Assembly: GCA_947449735.1 (NCBI GenBank)
Contig: CANFTB010000009.1
Span: 38,210-102,209 of the forward strand
Origin: Chthoniobacteraceae bacterium
GTDB taxonomy: Bacteria; Verrucomicrobiota; Verrucomicrobiia; Chthoniobacterales; Chthoniobacteraceae
Length of the DNA: 64,000 nucleotides
Direction of reading: 5' to 3'
In this document: piece by piece, positions 1-8,495 of the stretch
How positions within the stretch are numbered: the stretch's first letter is position 1
Layout of the letters: every line of letters starts with the position of its first letter
Program-made: the position numbers and the translations under genes
Notes under the pieces: generated by a model
What the model was told of the DNA's origin: nothing
Databases searched by the model: none
Seen by the model: the letters and a program-made list of their open reading frames with translations, nothing else

Positions 1-1156
1 GCGGATTCACGAGTTCGGGAAAACGCCCGTCATCCGCAAAAAGTTCGGCGTGAAAACCGGGCGCGACGCTCAGGGGCGCCGTCGCTTCGGGAGCAGTGGA
101 GGACACCCGGCGGGCCGGAGGATTTTGAACCTCCACCGAGGCCCCCCCCGCAGCGACAGACCACACCCCGTTCTCGCGCGGGCGCAAGCCTTCCTCCAAC
201 GCCGCAAGAGACGCGGCTGCCGGCGCACCCCAAGCCAGCGCACGGTAAGACAGAACCCAATCTTCATTTTTTAAAAGCACCGCGCGCCGCAGGGACTCCA
301 GATCCGCCCCCGCCTGCGCGGTCCTTCCAGTCAGCACCTCAAACAATCCCGACGCCAACAGACGGTGCGACTCCTCCGTGAGGCGTCCTCCGTAGACACT
401 CAAAGCGCTGCGAGGCGCGCCCCAGCGCTTGGGCAGCAAAGCCGAACGCTGCGGACCCGTTTGAAACATGCGCTGGGTGGCACTGTACAAATCCACGAAG
501 GGCACGCCCGCCATCCGCGCGACACCCGCCAGCGCCTCGGAGTACGCCTTCAAGTTCTCATTGGCCCGGTCCGCCTCGGACGGCGAGGGCTCCGTGCGTG
601 TTTCCCTCGCGGAGGGCCCCACCAGCACCACCCGCACAGCCGCCTTCCCGTCCGCAGGGGACGCGCTCAGATTTTTCACAAACGCCGCAACGTCCGCCGT
701 GAAATCCGCCAGCCGCTCCGGGCCCGCAGCCGATTCCACCGCGCCGCAAAAAAGCCACACCACGTCGGCCTTCACCGCCCGCACCCACTGCTCCCTCAGC
801 TCCGCCTCGCCCGTCTGACGCCGCACCACCGATTCCCCGGACACCGCGAGGTTACGGAAAACCAGCTGGTGCTTTGGAAAAGCTCCGTGAAAGAGAGCCT
901 CCAAAAAGCCGTCCTGCCAGAACGCCTCCGCCCCCGCCCCGCCCACGATTGCGATGCGCTGCCCTGGCTTCGGTTCCCAAAGCAAAGCCTTGGACTCCGC
1001 GGTTTCAGACACCCCCGCAGCAGGCACCTGTGCCCGGGCTAAGGCGGCGTGGAAGAAGACCAAGCAAAGCGCCGGAACCAGAAAGGCAGGCAGGTGAAAA
1101 AGCCTCCCCGATGGAAGGAGACGTTGCCGACATGGAACGGAAGCGCGGGTGGACAT
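1..1156 (-). CDS. PVC-type secreted protein: SGNH-like domain plus start of heme/dehydrogenase domain (partial)
   Basis: The gene is read on the minus strand and runs off the left edge, so only about 385 N-terminal residues are present. The chosen ATG gives a short basic region, a hydrophobic stretch (LPAFLVPALCLVFFHAALA) and a cleavage-like ARAQ, a convincing signal peptide. Residues ~55-280 match the degenerate SGNH/GDSL-like domain common in Planctomycetes-Verrucomicrobia proteins: GQRIAIVGG, then RNLAVSGES, then a late VYGGRLTEES block. Near the edge SVAPGFHAELFADDG and PELVNP mark the start of the membrane-bound dehydrogenase/heme-binding region of this family. The usual CxxCH heme site would lie outside the window. 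Function is unproven; an exported redox or carbohydrate-oxidising enzyme is the usual inference. Confidence 0.8.
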   Translation of the reverse strand, partial: MSTRASVPCRQRLLPSGRLFHLPAFLVPALCLVFFHAALARAQVPAAGVSETAESKALLWEPKPGQRIAIVGGAGAEAFWQDGFLEALFHGAFPKHQLVFRNLAVSGESVVRRQTGEAELREQWVRAVKADVVWLFCGAVESAAGPERLADFTADVAAFVKNLSASPADGKAAVRVVLVGPSARETRTEPSPSEADRANENLKAYSEALAGVARMAGVPFVDLYSATQRMFQTGPQRSALLPKRWGAPRSALSVYGGRLTEESHRLLASGLFEVLTGRTAQAGADLESLRRAVLLKNEDWVLSYRALAWGAPAAASLAALEEGLRPRENGVWSVAAGGASVEVQNPPARRVSSTAPEATAPLSVAPGFHAELFADDGRFPELVNP

Positions 1157-1270
1157 AGGTTAAAATCGGACTCCCCTATAGTGCGCCACCTTAGATGCCG
1201 CTTGGCCAGAACTGAAAACGTTCATCGCATCCCCCTTGACCCGGCGCCCCGCTCCGTCCATCCCTCCTGC

Positions 1271-1693
1271 ATGAACCGCGCACTCGGATTGGATACTGGC
1301 GACGCCCGCATCGGCCTCGCCCTCTCGGATGAACTCCGCATGCTGGCGCATCCGCTGCAGACGGTCGCCGCCGGCAAGGCCGCCCTCGCCCAGATCACCG
1401 AAGTCATCCAGCAGAAGTCCGTGGACACGGTGGTGGTGGGGCTTCCGAAAAACATGGACGGCAGCAAGGGGGCCGCCGCGCAAAAGGCGGAGGCGTTCGC
1501 CGCGGACCTGCAAAAGCGGGTGCCGAAGGTCAAAATCATCCTGTGGGACGAGCGCATGACCACCCTCGCCGCCCAGCGCGCCCTCCATGAAGCCGGGCGC
1601 AACACCAAGCAAAGCAAGGGGGTGATCGACCAGGTCGCCGCCCAGATGATTCTCCAAAGCTGGCTCGATTCCCAAAGCTTCCTAGCCCCCTGA
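1271..1693 (+). CDS. ruvX: RuvX/YqgF-family Holliday junction resolvase-like nuclease
   Basis: The 140-residue product opens with ALGLDTGDARIGLALSD, the RNase H-like YqgF signature in which the first Asp binds metal, and ends with a conserved acidic segment (WDERMTTLAAQRAL) plus KGVIDQVAAQMIL. Length is normal for the family. YqgF proteins process structured nucleic acid and the 16S rRNA 5' end; the exact role here is inferred. A longer open frame extends upstream, but the ATG at 1271 places the signature at residues 4-20 as in homologues. The stop codon TGA shares its A with the truA start, so the two are probably translationally coupled. Confidence 0.9.
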   Translation: MNRALGLDTGDARIGLALSDELRMLAHPLQTVAAGKAALAQITEVIQQKSVDTVVVGLPKNMDGSKGAAAQKAEAFAADLQKRVPKVKIILWDERMTTLAAQRALHEAGRNTKQSKGVIDQVAAQMILQSWLDSQSFLAP

Positions 1694-2499
1694 TGTCCGC
1701 GCCGCACCCGAAACCACCCCGGGGCGAAGGCTCCCCTCCGGCCCCGGGCATGATCCGGCTCAAAATGCTCGTCGCCTACGACGGCGGCGCCTTCGAGGGA
1801 TGGCAGAGCCAGGCTTCCGGCAACACGGTGCAGGACGCTCTGGAGCGCGCGGTACTGACGCTTGCCGGCGAACGCCGTACCGTCCACGGCTCCGGTCGCA
1901 CCGATTCCGGCGTCCACGCCACGGGCCAGGTGGCCCACGTCGACGTTCCAGCCGGCCGTCTCCCCCTCGCCGCTTGGGAGGGCGCCCTAAACGGCCACCT
2001 CCCCAGAACCGTGCGCGTTCTGAGCGCCCGCAAGGCCTCCCCCCGCTTTCACGCCCGCTTCAGCGCCTCCGGCAAAATCTACACCTACCGTATCTGGAAC
2101 GCCCGCTGCCTGCACCCGCTCGAACTCGGACGCGCCTGGCACATTCCCTCGCCCCTCGACGTGGACGCCCTGCGTGCCGCCGCCGGTCTGTTCTGCGGCA
2201 CCCATGATTTCGCCGCCTTCGCCGCCAACCGGGGCCGCCCGGACGAGGACACGGTGCGCACCATCCACCGAATTTCGCTCAAGCAAAGCGGCCCCCTGCT
2301 CGCGCTGCAATTCCACGGAAACGGCTTTCTCTACCGGATGGTGCGTCTTCTGACCGGTTCGATGGTCCGAGTTGCGCAGGGAAAAACCGACCTCGCCTGG
2401 CTGAGCGCCTTTCGGGATGCCCCGCAAAACGGCCGCACCTCCTTCTGCGCTCCCCCCGAGGGCCTGTACTTGAGCCGGGTCTTCCACAGGATCCGCTAA
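1693..2499 (+). CDS. truA: tRNA pseudouridine(38-40) synthase TruA
   Basis: The 268-residue protein isomerises uridines 38-40 in the tRNA anticodon stem-loop. LVAYDGGAFEGWQSQ opens the domain, and GSGRTDSGVHATGQVAHVD contains the catalytic Asp (residue 71). Later YRMVRLLTGSMVRVAQGK is the conserved C-terminal block. The ATG at 1693 overlaps the ruvX stop by one base. An internal ATG at 1750 (MIRLKML) would match the family N-terminus better, because the first ~19 residues are Pro/Gly-rich and poorly conserved-looking, so the true start is uncertain. Confidence 0.95.
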   Translation: MSAPHPKPPRGEGSPPAPGMIRLKMLVAYDGGAFEGWQSQASGNTVQDALERAVLTLAGERRTVHGSGRTDSGVHATGQVAHVDVPAGRLPLAAWEGALNGHLPRTVRVLSARKASPRFHARFSASGKIYTYRIWNARCLHPLELGRAWHIPSPLDVDALRAAAGLFCGTHDFAAFAANRGRPDEDTVRTIHRISLKQSGPLLALQFHGNGFLYRMVRLLTGSMVRVAQGKTDLAWLSAFRDAPQNGRTSFCAPPEGLYLSRVFHRIR

Positions 2500-2533
2500 A
2501 GCCAAACCCAAAGCCAAACCCAAAGCCAAAGCC
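2498..2533 (+). repeat. Hexamer tandem repeat AAA(G/C)CC at the end of truA
   Basis: Six hexamers alternate between AAAGCC and AAACCC, starting inside the truA stop codon. The array is too short and weakly structured to assign a role. It may be slippage-prone sequence. Confidence 0.7.
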
Positions 2534-2701
2534 AGAGATAAAACACTGGCGCAGAGGGCCATTTAGACGGGCGCGGCGATCCTGTTGCGCGCCCGCCACC
2601 AATATCCGCAGCAGGGTTTTGCCTGATAGCGGCTGGCTATTGCATCGCTTAGGTTGCTCGCGGTTTAAAACCACCACCGCAGCAACAGAAAGGAAGAGAG
2701 T

Positions 2702-3475
2702 ATGAAAGGCAGCATAGTTTCAATGGCGCTTTTAATGGCTGGCAGCGTTCTGCTGGGTAACTTCACGGCTGTGTGCGCGTCCGAAACGGACGATCGCATC
2801 GAGGCTTCGTTTAAAAACAGTTTCGTCTACAAGACCTATCTGAAGGACGAGCACATCAGCATCAGTTCCAAGGATGGCGTAGTCACCCTGGATGGATCCG
2901 TTTGGAACGACAGCCACAAACCGATGGCCCAGGACGTCGCCGAAGCGCTGCCCGGGGTCAAGAGTGTGGATAACCGGATTAAAGTCAGCGGGGCTCCTGC
3001 TGAGAACTCAGATAAATGGCTCAGCATGAGGGTCAAAACGGCGCTCATGTACCATCGCAGCGTGAATGGACATAAAACTGAGATTTACGTGAAGGACGGC
3101 CACGTGACGTTGAAAGGCGAGGCGGCCAACCAAGCCCAGAAGGAATTGACCACTGAAACAGTCAAGGATGTGGTGGGAGTCAAGGGCGTTGACAATGAAA
3201 TGACCGTGGAAAAGACCCCGGAGAAGCCGGACCAAACGCTGGGCGAAAGCATTGATGACTCCTCCATCACCGCACAGGTGAAATCGTCTTTGCTCCTGCA
3301 TCGCTCGACCGGCGTGCTCAGAACCAAAGTGGAGACCATGGATGGGGTGGTCACCTTGAGCGGCCACGCCCGGAACGCTGCCGAGAGGGACCTCGTGACC
3401 AAGCTGGTGATGGACATCAATGGGGTGAAGCGCGTGGTCAACAACATGGCCATCGAGGAACCTGCAAAAAAATAA
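2702..3475 (+). CDS. Exported protein with three BON domains
   Basis: The 257-residue protein starts with a signal peptide (MALLMAGSVLLGNFTAVCA) and is therefore probably periplasmic. Three BON (OsmY-type) modules follow, at about residues 31-97, 105-170 and 184-250. Each has the pattern short helix, GVVTLDG/GHVTLKG/GVVTLSG strand, then GVKSVDN/GVKGVDN/GVKRVVN. BON domains bind phospholipid surfaces and are often induced by osmotic or envelope stress (family knowledge). AGGAAGAG lies just upstream of the ATG, a good ribosome site that supports this start. The 202-bp region before it separates it from truA, so it is likely transcribed alone. Confidence 0.9.
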   Translation: MKGSIVSMALLMAGSVLLGNFTAVCASETDDRIEASFKNSFVYKTYLKDEHISISSKDGVVTLDGSVWNDSHKPMAQDVAEALPGVKSVDNRIKVSGAPAENSDKWLSMRVKTALMYHRSVNGHKTEIYVKDGHVTLKGEAANQAQKELTTETVKDVVGVKGVDNEMTVEKTPEKPDQTLGESIDDSSITAQVKSSLLLHRSTGVLRTKVETMDGVVTLSGHARNAAERDLVTKLVMDINGVKRVVNNMAIEEPAKK

Positions 3476-3490
3476 CGCCGTGGATGAATC

Positions 3491-3526
3491 GCTGTTGGCG
3501 GCTCCTAAAAGGCGCCGGCCAACAGC
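3491..3526 (+). terminator. Hairpin downstream of the BON gene, terminator-like
   Basis: GCTGTTGGC and GCCAACAGC form a perfect 9-bp stem with an 18-nt loop that can pair further internally (GGC/GCC). It starts 15 nt after the stop codon. There is no T-tract, so rho-independent termination is not certain. Confidence 0.45.
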
Positions 3527-3852
3527 GCCTTCCGGAAAGAGGCGCCCGCAATTAAATGTTTTCAGCGCTCCCCGCTGTGCTGGCGGGCCAAACCCCGGGA
3601 TGGGGCGGAAGGCAAAGCCGTCGCGGTTGCTCACTCCAGCCACCAAATCGATCTCTGTCCAGATTCCCTCGATCTACGCCTGACGGGGAAACCCCTCTTT
3701 GAAGGCCTTCACCTTTTATCTCCTGCCTGAGATTTGTTCTCATGCCTGAGACCAGCCGTTCTGTTTCCGAATCCGCCCCTTTGGAGGCCTCTCTCAAGGG
3801 ACCCGAACATTTGGTATTTCCAAGGAGCTCCCGCGAGCCGATTCTAGTGTAG
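3527..3852. other. Intergenic region between the BON gene and rmlA
   Basis: Apart from the hairpin at its left end, I see no convincing gene, RNA or repeat in this stretch. A 67-codon open frame at 3480-3683 lacks protein-like composition and is rejected. The promoter of rmlA must lie here, but no clear -35/-10 pair is visible. Confidence 0.5.
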
Positions 3853-4746
3853 ATGAACAAGGCCATCATTCTCGCAGGCGGAGCCGGATCTCGCCTCTAC
3901 CCGCTCACCCGGATTGTCTGCAAACAGCTGCTGCCGGTCTACGACAAGCCGATGATCTATCATCCGCTCTCCACCCTCATGCTGGCGGGGATCCAGGACA
4001 TCCTCATCATCTCCACCCCGCACGACCTGCCTCGCTTTCAGGAACTCCTCGGCGACGGCTCCCGACTCGGCATCCGCCTCTCCTACCTAGAGCAGGCCAA
4101 ACCCGAGGGCATCGCCCAGGCCTTCATCCTGGGAGAGGCCTTCCTCAAGGACGCCACCCATTCTGTGCTCATCCTCGGTGACAACATCTTCTACGGCAAC
4201 CTCGACTTCCTCCGGGACGCCCTGCGCCTCCCCGCCGGCGCCTGCGTCTTCGCTTACCCGGTGCGCGACCCGGAACGCTACGGCGTGGTCGAGTTTGACG
4301 AGACAGGCAAAGCCATCAGCCTCGAGGAAAAACCACTCCAGCCGCGCAGCAACTTCGCGGTTCCCGGCCTCTACGTCTACGACAAGCGCGTGGTGGAAAT
4401 TTCCAAAAACCTGAAACCCTCCGCCCGCGGCGAACTCGAAATCACGGACGTCAACCTCACTTATTTGCGCGAAGGCAGCCTCCAGGTGCGCGTCCTCAAC
4501 CGGGGCATGGCCTGGCTCGATACAGGCACTCCCGTCAGCCTCATGGAGGCCAGCAACTACATCGCCGCCATTGAACACCGGCAGGGCCTTAAGATCGCCT
4601 GCCTCGAGGAAATCGCCTTTTCCAAAGGCTACATCGACCGGCCTCAACTCGAGTCCCTCATCGCCGGCCTCCCGAAAAGTGAGTACCGCTCCTACCTCGA
4701 GCAAAGCCTCAACTCCCGCTGGGACGGCGAATCCAGCGGTTCCTGA
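3853..4746 (+). CDS. rmlA: Glucose-1-phosphate thymidylyltransferase
   Basis: The 297-residue protein makes dTDP-glucose from glucose-1-phosphate and dTTP, the first step to dTDP-L-rhamnose and other deoxysugars. [14 protein letters not shown] is the nucleotide-binding signature. [28 protein letters not shown] and [19 protein letters not shown] are RmlA hallmarks, and the length is standard. The rmlBCD genes are not adjacent. The gene is followed after 2 nt by a GTG-initiated secreted protein gene, so the two are probably co-transcribed, though the functions have no obvious link. Confidence 0.95.
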   Translation: MNKAIILAGGAGSRLYPLTRIVCKQLLPVYDKPMIYHPLSTLMLAGIQDILIISTPHDLPRFQELLGDGSRLGIRLSYLEQAKPEGIAQAFILGEAFLKDATHSVLILGDNIFYGNLDFLRDALRLPAGACVFAYPVRDPERYGVVEFDETGKAISLEEKPLQPRSNFAVPGLYVYDKRVVEISKNLKPSARGELEITDVNLTYLREGSLQVRVLNRGMAWLDTGTPVSLMEASNYIAAIEHRQGLKIACLEEIAFSKGYIDRPQLESLIAGLPKSEYRSYLEQSLNSRWDGESSGS

Positions 4747-4748
4747 CC

Positions 4749-6227
4749 GTGCGCCATTCCGCCGCCATCGTCCTCAGCCTGCTTGCCGGCGGGGCAGGCC
4801 TCTGCTCGGCGGAATCTTTGTCCAAGACGTCTTCTGCCCAGAAGCCACCCCCGCCCGCCAAACCGGTCCGCACCTCGGATCAATTCAAGCAGTTCCTCGT
4901 CACAGGCGGCGCCTTCGCCCAGCGCGTCGCCGTCCTGCGGCTCGCAGAAGAACTCAGGGAAACCGTGCTTCAGGCGTTCGGCATCCCCCAAGAAAGCTAT
5001 CCCGTCGCGAGGCCACTGCTGTTTTCAATTCAAACTCAGGCGAAGCAGGACACCCCGCCCAAATTCCAGGTCCTTGAAGATCCGGGCGGACTGAAACTAC
5101 ACCTCCCCCTGCCACCCCTGGAGGAGGCCCCGTCCAACGAAACCACCTTCCAAAGCCCGGGCGGCATCAAAATCAAAATCGGACAACCCGCGCCGCCCAG
5201 AGCGGCAGACGGCCCTACCGAACGCTCCATCCTTGCGGCCCTGCTCACGGAACTCGCCCTGCGCCCAGACCCGCGCTCCCCATCCACCATCACGCAAACA
5301 GAGTCGCTCGCCCCCCGGTGGCTCGTGGATGCCCTCCACCACAAGCACCACCACCGGGATCCGGTGCTCTACCCGATCTTACTGAGGCCGCTGCTGGAGT
5401 CCGGGGCCATTCCCTCCCCGCTCCCCTTCCTCATCCGACCGGAACAGGACCCCACGCCTTCGTCTCCGGAGGAAATCGACCTCGCGCGCTGCCTGCTCTC
5501 CCTTTTCCTGAGCCAAGCAGACGGCCGCGCGGGCCTTCTCCAACTGCTCCGCACCGACTGCGTCACTTCCCCGCTCTACGCGGTCCAAAAGTGCTTCCCC
5601 GCGCTTGGCAAAACAGAAGAGGAGCTCCAGCGGCAATGGACCCTCGCCGTCGCCAGCTACGGCACCCAACACGAAATGGTCGCTTTCAACGGCCCAAGAA
5701 CGGACGCCGAAATCCAAAAACTCCTCCAACTCGAGATCACAGACCTCGAATCCGGCCAGTACTTCTCCTTTCCCATGGAGCAGTTCGCCGACTATCTACG
5801 CCTGAAGGGAATCCGGCAGGTCCTCCTCGCCCGACAGCTGGAATGGATCGCGCTCCGAGAAAAAGGCCATTTCCTCTACACCGAGGTCGCCGCGACCTAC
5901 GCCTCGATTTGCAACGACCTGGCGCAGGGCAAAACCAGCGGCGTCGCCGCCAGGTTCCGGCAAGCCACGCTGGAGCGCGAAAGCGTTTCCGCCCGCCTCT
6001 CCCGCATCCGGGACCACATGAACTGGTTCGAGGCGGTCGCCGCCCCCCGCAATGAAAGCCCGCGCATGAAGGAGTTCTACCGCATCCTCGACGAAAGGCC
6101 CCCGGTCTCCGCGGCGCTCAAACAGGCCCTGGACCGCGCAGAAGAACAGGTCCGTCAGGAGGAGTCGAAGGCGGACGTTTTGCGCGCGCTGGAGGAATCC
6201 AAAAGCAGGTCCAAACCCTCTCGGTAA
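4749..6227 (+). CDS. Exported protein of unknown function
   Basis: I do not recognise this 492-residue protein. A signal peptide is visible (AAIVLSLLAGGAGLCSAES), followed by a Pro-rich linker and a largely helical, charged body. The middle has the segment APRWLVDALHHKHHHRDP, and the C-terminus is Lys/Glu-rich and possibly coiled-coil. No catalytic motif stands out; the His cluster near residue 200 is not a recognised metal motif. The GTG start lies 2 nt after the rmlA stop and gives the signal peptide directly. It is probably a lineage-specific verrucomicrobial secreted protein. Confidence 0.7.
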   Translation: MRHSAAIVLSLLAGGAGLCSAESLSKTSSAQKPPPPAKPVRTSDQFKQFLVTGGAFAQRVAVLRLAEELRETVLQAFGIPQESYPVARPLLFSIQTQAKQDTPPKFQVLEDPGGLKLHLPLPPLEEAPSNETTFQSPGGIKIKIGQPAPPRAADGPTERSILAALLTELALRPDPRSPSTITQTESLAPRWLVDALHHKHHHRDPVLYPILLRPLLESGAIPSPLPFLIRPEQDPTPSSPEEIDLARCLLSLFLSQADGRAGLLQLLRTDCVTSPLYAVQKCFPALGKTEEELQRQWTLAVASYGTQHEMVAFNGPRTDAEIQKLLQLEITDLESGQYFSFPMEQFADYLRLKGIRQVLLARQLEWIALREKGHFLYTEVAATYASICNDLAQGKTSGVAARFRQATLERESVSARLSRIRDHMNWFEAVAAPRNESPRMKEFYRILDERPPVSAALKQALDRAEEQVRQEESKADVLRALEESKSRSKPSR

Positions 6228-6289
6228 AAAACACATCCAGCAACCTTCGGGGTTCCGATGTGTCACATCCTATGGTTAACCTCTGCCCC

Positions 6290-7669
6290 ATGCGTCCCCC
6301 AGGCCCCCTCCCTTCGCTCGCAGCACTCCTCTGTGCAACTCTCTCTGCCGGCCTAGTAGTTGCGCCCGCCGACGCCCAGTCTCCCACCCCTCAGCCGGGC
6401 GCGCCCGCTCCAAAAGCCGCCCAAACGGAAAATCCGCTGCGTACCTGGTCGATCAGCGACGGCCGCTTCCTCCAAGCGTCCTTCGTGAACACGGACGGCG
6501 CTCTGGTCTTGCTACGCATGGCCAACGGCCAGACCGGCACGATCCCGGTTCAAAAGCTCTCACCTGCGGACCAGGCCTTTGTCCGCACCAAACTCGGCGC
6601 CGCCGCGCAGACCGCCCTTCCCAAGGCGCCCGTCGACGCCGTACGCCCCATTCTCCCCGCGGCCAAGCGCGTCTGGCCTGAGAAAGTCACGCCGGACGAA
6701 AAGGCTCTGGATGTCACGCTGGTTTCGGAAGCCACCTCGGACCAGCAGTATGTATACCATTCCCGCAACTTTGAGTTTGTCTCGCAGGACAAGCTTGCCG
6801 GCTCCGTGATGAAGGAAATCGCGCGCACCTTCGAAGCCACGCGGACCCTCGCCGACGCCCTGCCCTGGGGAATCCAACCCAAGCCCCCGGCAGACCTCGG
6901 CTATTACCGCGCCAAGTTCTACGTCGACCGAAAACACTACACGGACGACGGAGCCCCCGCCAACTCCGGCGGCGTCTACATGAGAAGGGAGCGCATCTTC
7001 AAAATCCCGTTTGAGAGCCTGGGTTTGGAGATGCGCGGCAAGACCTGGTTTAAAAACGAGAACTACCGCAACGACACCATCGTCCATGAGGTGACCCACC
7101 AGATGATGCACGATTTTCTGGACTTCCTCCCCATCTGGGTCACCGAGGGAACCGCCGACTACACGGCCATGATTCCCTTCAAGTCAGGCACCTTTAGCAG
7201 CGCCCTCCACGAAAAGGGCATCAAGGAATACATCAAATCCTACCAGATGCGCTCGTCAGCATCCCTGGGCGACATTGGTTCGCTGACTGAGCTCATGAAA
7301 ATGACGAGGCAGGAATGGCACAACCGCGCCGACAAAGGACCGAGGGAGCAGTCTCGCCTCTACTTTTCCTCCTGCCTCCTTATCTATTTTTTCTGCCACC
7401 TCGACGGCGACGGCCACGGCACCCCTCTCCTGGTCTACTTCGACAAAATACGCGAAGCGCGAGACGCTTGGGCTGAGTTCCTCAACAACCCCGCCGTCAA
7501 ACGCAACCCGGACGGTTCCTTTTCCTATCCCACCAGCCTGCCTCTTCCCGCCCAGCCGCGCTCCGAGAACTGCGGCCTGGAACTGGGAAACCTGATCGCC
7601 GCCGGCCGCGATGAAGCGCAATTAAAACGCGCCTTCGTCGAAGGCTACAAAAAAATGGGCGTCCGCTAG
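6290..7669 (+). CDS. Secreted SHD1-domain protein with gluzincin-type metallopeptidase domain
   Basis: I chose the ATG at 6290 because it begins a clean signal peptide (MRPPGPLPSLAALLCATLSA, cleavage near ADAQ). A GTG 30 nt upstream is open but would bury the signal. Residues ~48-98 form an SLA1-homology (SHD1) unit: RTWSISDGRFLQASFV, then GTIPVQKLSPADQAFV, a module frequent in Planctomycetes-Verrucomicrobia secreted proteins. Further on, His266-Glu267-x-x-His270 (HEVTH) followed by Glu286 in WVTEGTADY fits the HExxH...E zinc site of gluzincin peptidases. It is likely an exported or outer-membrane-associated zinc peptidase; the substrate is unknown. Confidence 0.75.
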   Translation: MRPPGPLPSLAALLCATLSAGLVVAPADAQSPTPQPGAPAPKAAQTENPLRTWSISDGRFLQASFVNTDGALVLLRMANGQTGTIPVQKLSPADQAFVRTKLGAAAQTALPKAPVDAVRPILPAAKRVWPEKVTPDEKALDVTLVSEATSDQQYVYHSRNFEFVSQDKLAGSVMKEIARTFEATRTLADALPWGIQPKPPADLGYYRAKFYVDRKHYTDDGAPANSGGVYMRRERIFKIPFESLGLEMRGKTWFKNENYRNDTIVHEVTHQMMHDFLDFLPIWVTEGTADYTAMIPFKSGTFSSALHEKGIKEYIKSYQMRSSASLGDIGSLTELMKMTRQEWHNRADKGPREQSRLYFSSCLLIYFFCHLDGDGHGTPLLVYFDKIREARDAWAEFLNNPAVKRNPDGSFSYPTSLPLPAQPRSENCGLELGNLIAAGRDEAQLKRAFVEGYKKMGVR

Positions 7670-7704
7670 CGAACGCACACCTAACATCATCGAGAATCTG
7701 TCCT

Positions 7705-8424
7705 CTATTTAGGAATCAAACATACTGAGCCACAGCTGCCGTGGGTGCATTTCATTCCCATGCGACGCATCAAACGCTTCACAGTGGGATCATTTTCGCT
7801 ATCCCCTAAATCCGAGAAGTCCATGGACTGATAACCTCGCTCGCGCAATCTCTGCCATGGCTGCTCTGACAGAGGATGTGACTCGGACAATTTCGTGATG
7901 CTTGTCCCCTTGTCGTTTTCCACACGGACCTGAACCGCCATGTGCAAGGAGTCGCTCCACAGAACTCTCCAACGCGAACCCTGGGCATCCCCTTCGAAAC
8001 ACTCCAGTTCCTGATTCTGAAAGCTCTCCTTGCCGGCGGGCTTTAGGAATTCTTCGATGAACTTCCTGGACACCAACGAAAAACAACGTTCCCAATCCAC
8101 AGGATGTCCGATGACCTTGAGATCCATCGCGGTAAAGACTACTTCGGTCCGCTCGGGATGAAAGATCCGTTTAAACATCACGCCTCCGGCACCGTCAAGG
8201 CCCCACACTTCACCGTCTTTGGAGCCAATCTGCCATATCTCAACCTCCGTCTTGGAACGCCACATCCTCCACTTGGACAAAGTGTCCGAGGGAGCATCAC
8301 CCTTGGGCAAAAAGTGTGTCTCAAACTCAAAAGCTGTCTCCACCGAAACCGCGGCCGGATCGGAAGCTCCCCGACAGGTCGCGCACAGGAACAGCGCGAA
8401 AAAAACGTTCAAAAAAGTCTTCAT
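7705..8424 (-). CDS. Small exported protein of unknown function
   Basis: The 239-residue product has an N-terminal signal peptide (FLNVFFALFLCATCRG); the Cys residues there do not form a clean lipobox. The body contains many aromatic and charged residues and reads like an outer-membrane-lipoprotein-sorting or substrate-modification fold (KWRMWRSKTEVEIWQIGSKD), but I cannot assign a family. The extreme C-terminus has three Cys in CTHGSCGSVC. It is downstream of the alkaline phosphatase gene on the same strand, separated by a strong hairpin, so expression may be independent or read-through dependent. Confidence 0.65.
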   Translation of the reverse strand: MKTFLNVFFALFLCATCRGASDPAAVSVETAFEFETHFLPKGDAPSDTLSKWRMWRSKTEVEIWQIGSKDGEVWGLDGAGGVMFKRIFHPERTEVVFTAMDLKVIGHPVDWERCFSLVSRKFIEEFLKPAGKESFQNQELECFEGDAQGSRWRVLWSDSLHMAVQVRVENDKGTSITKLSESHPLSEQPWQRLRERGYQSMDFSDLGDSENDPTVKRLMRRMGMKCTHGSCGSVCLIPK

Positions 8425-8439
8425 GATTAAAAATTGAAA

Positions 8440-8468
8440 GCGTCCCCCGGGAATAACCCGGGGGACGC
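8440..8468 (-). terminator. Rho-independent terminator of the alkaline phosphatase gene
   Basis: GCGTCCCCCGGG and CCCGGGGGACGC form a perfect 12-bp GC-rich stem with a 5-nt loop, 27 nt after the phosphatase stop. On the minus strand it is followed by TTTCAATTTTT. It also ends only 15 nt before the ATG of the next gene, which has no visible Shine-Dalgarno sequence. Confidence 0.85.
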
Positions 8469-8495
8469 AAATTCATTCAAACTGCCAGAGCAGAG

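Noticed and set aside
365..1042. Plus-strand 225-codon open frame at the left end
   Set aside because: It is antisense to a minus-strand gene with a signal peptide and clear PVC-family motifs, and its own translation is Arg/His/Pro-rich low-complexity typical of a shadow frame.
3480..3683. 67-codon open frame after the BON gene
   Set aside because: Arg/Pro/Ser-rich composition without hydrophobic core or motif, and it begins within a terminator-like hairpin.
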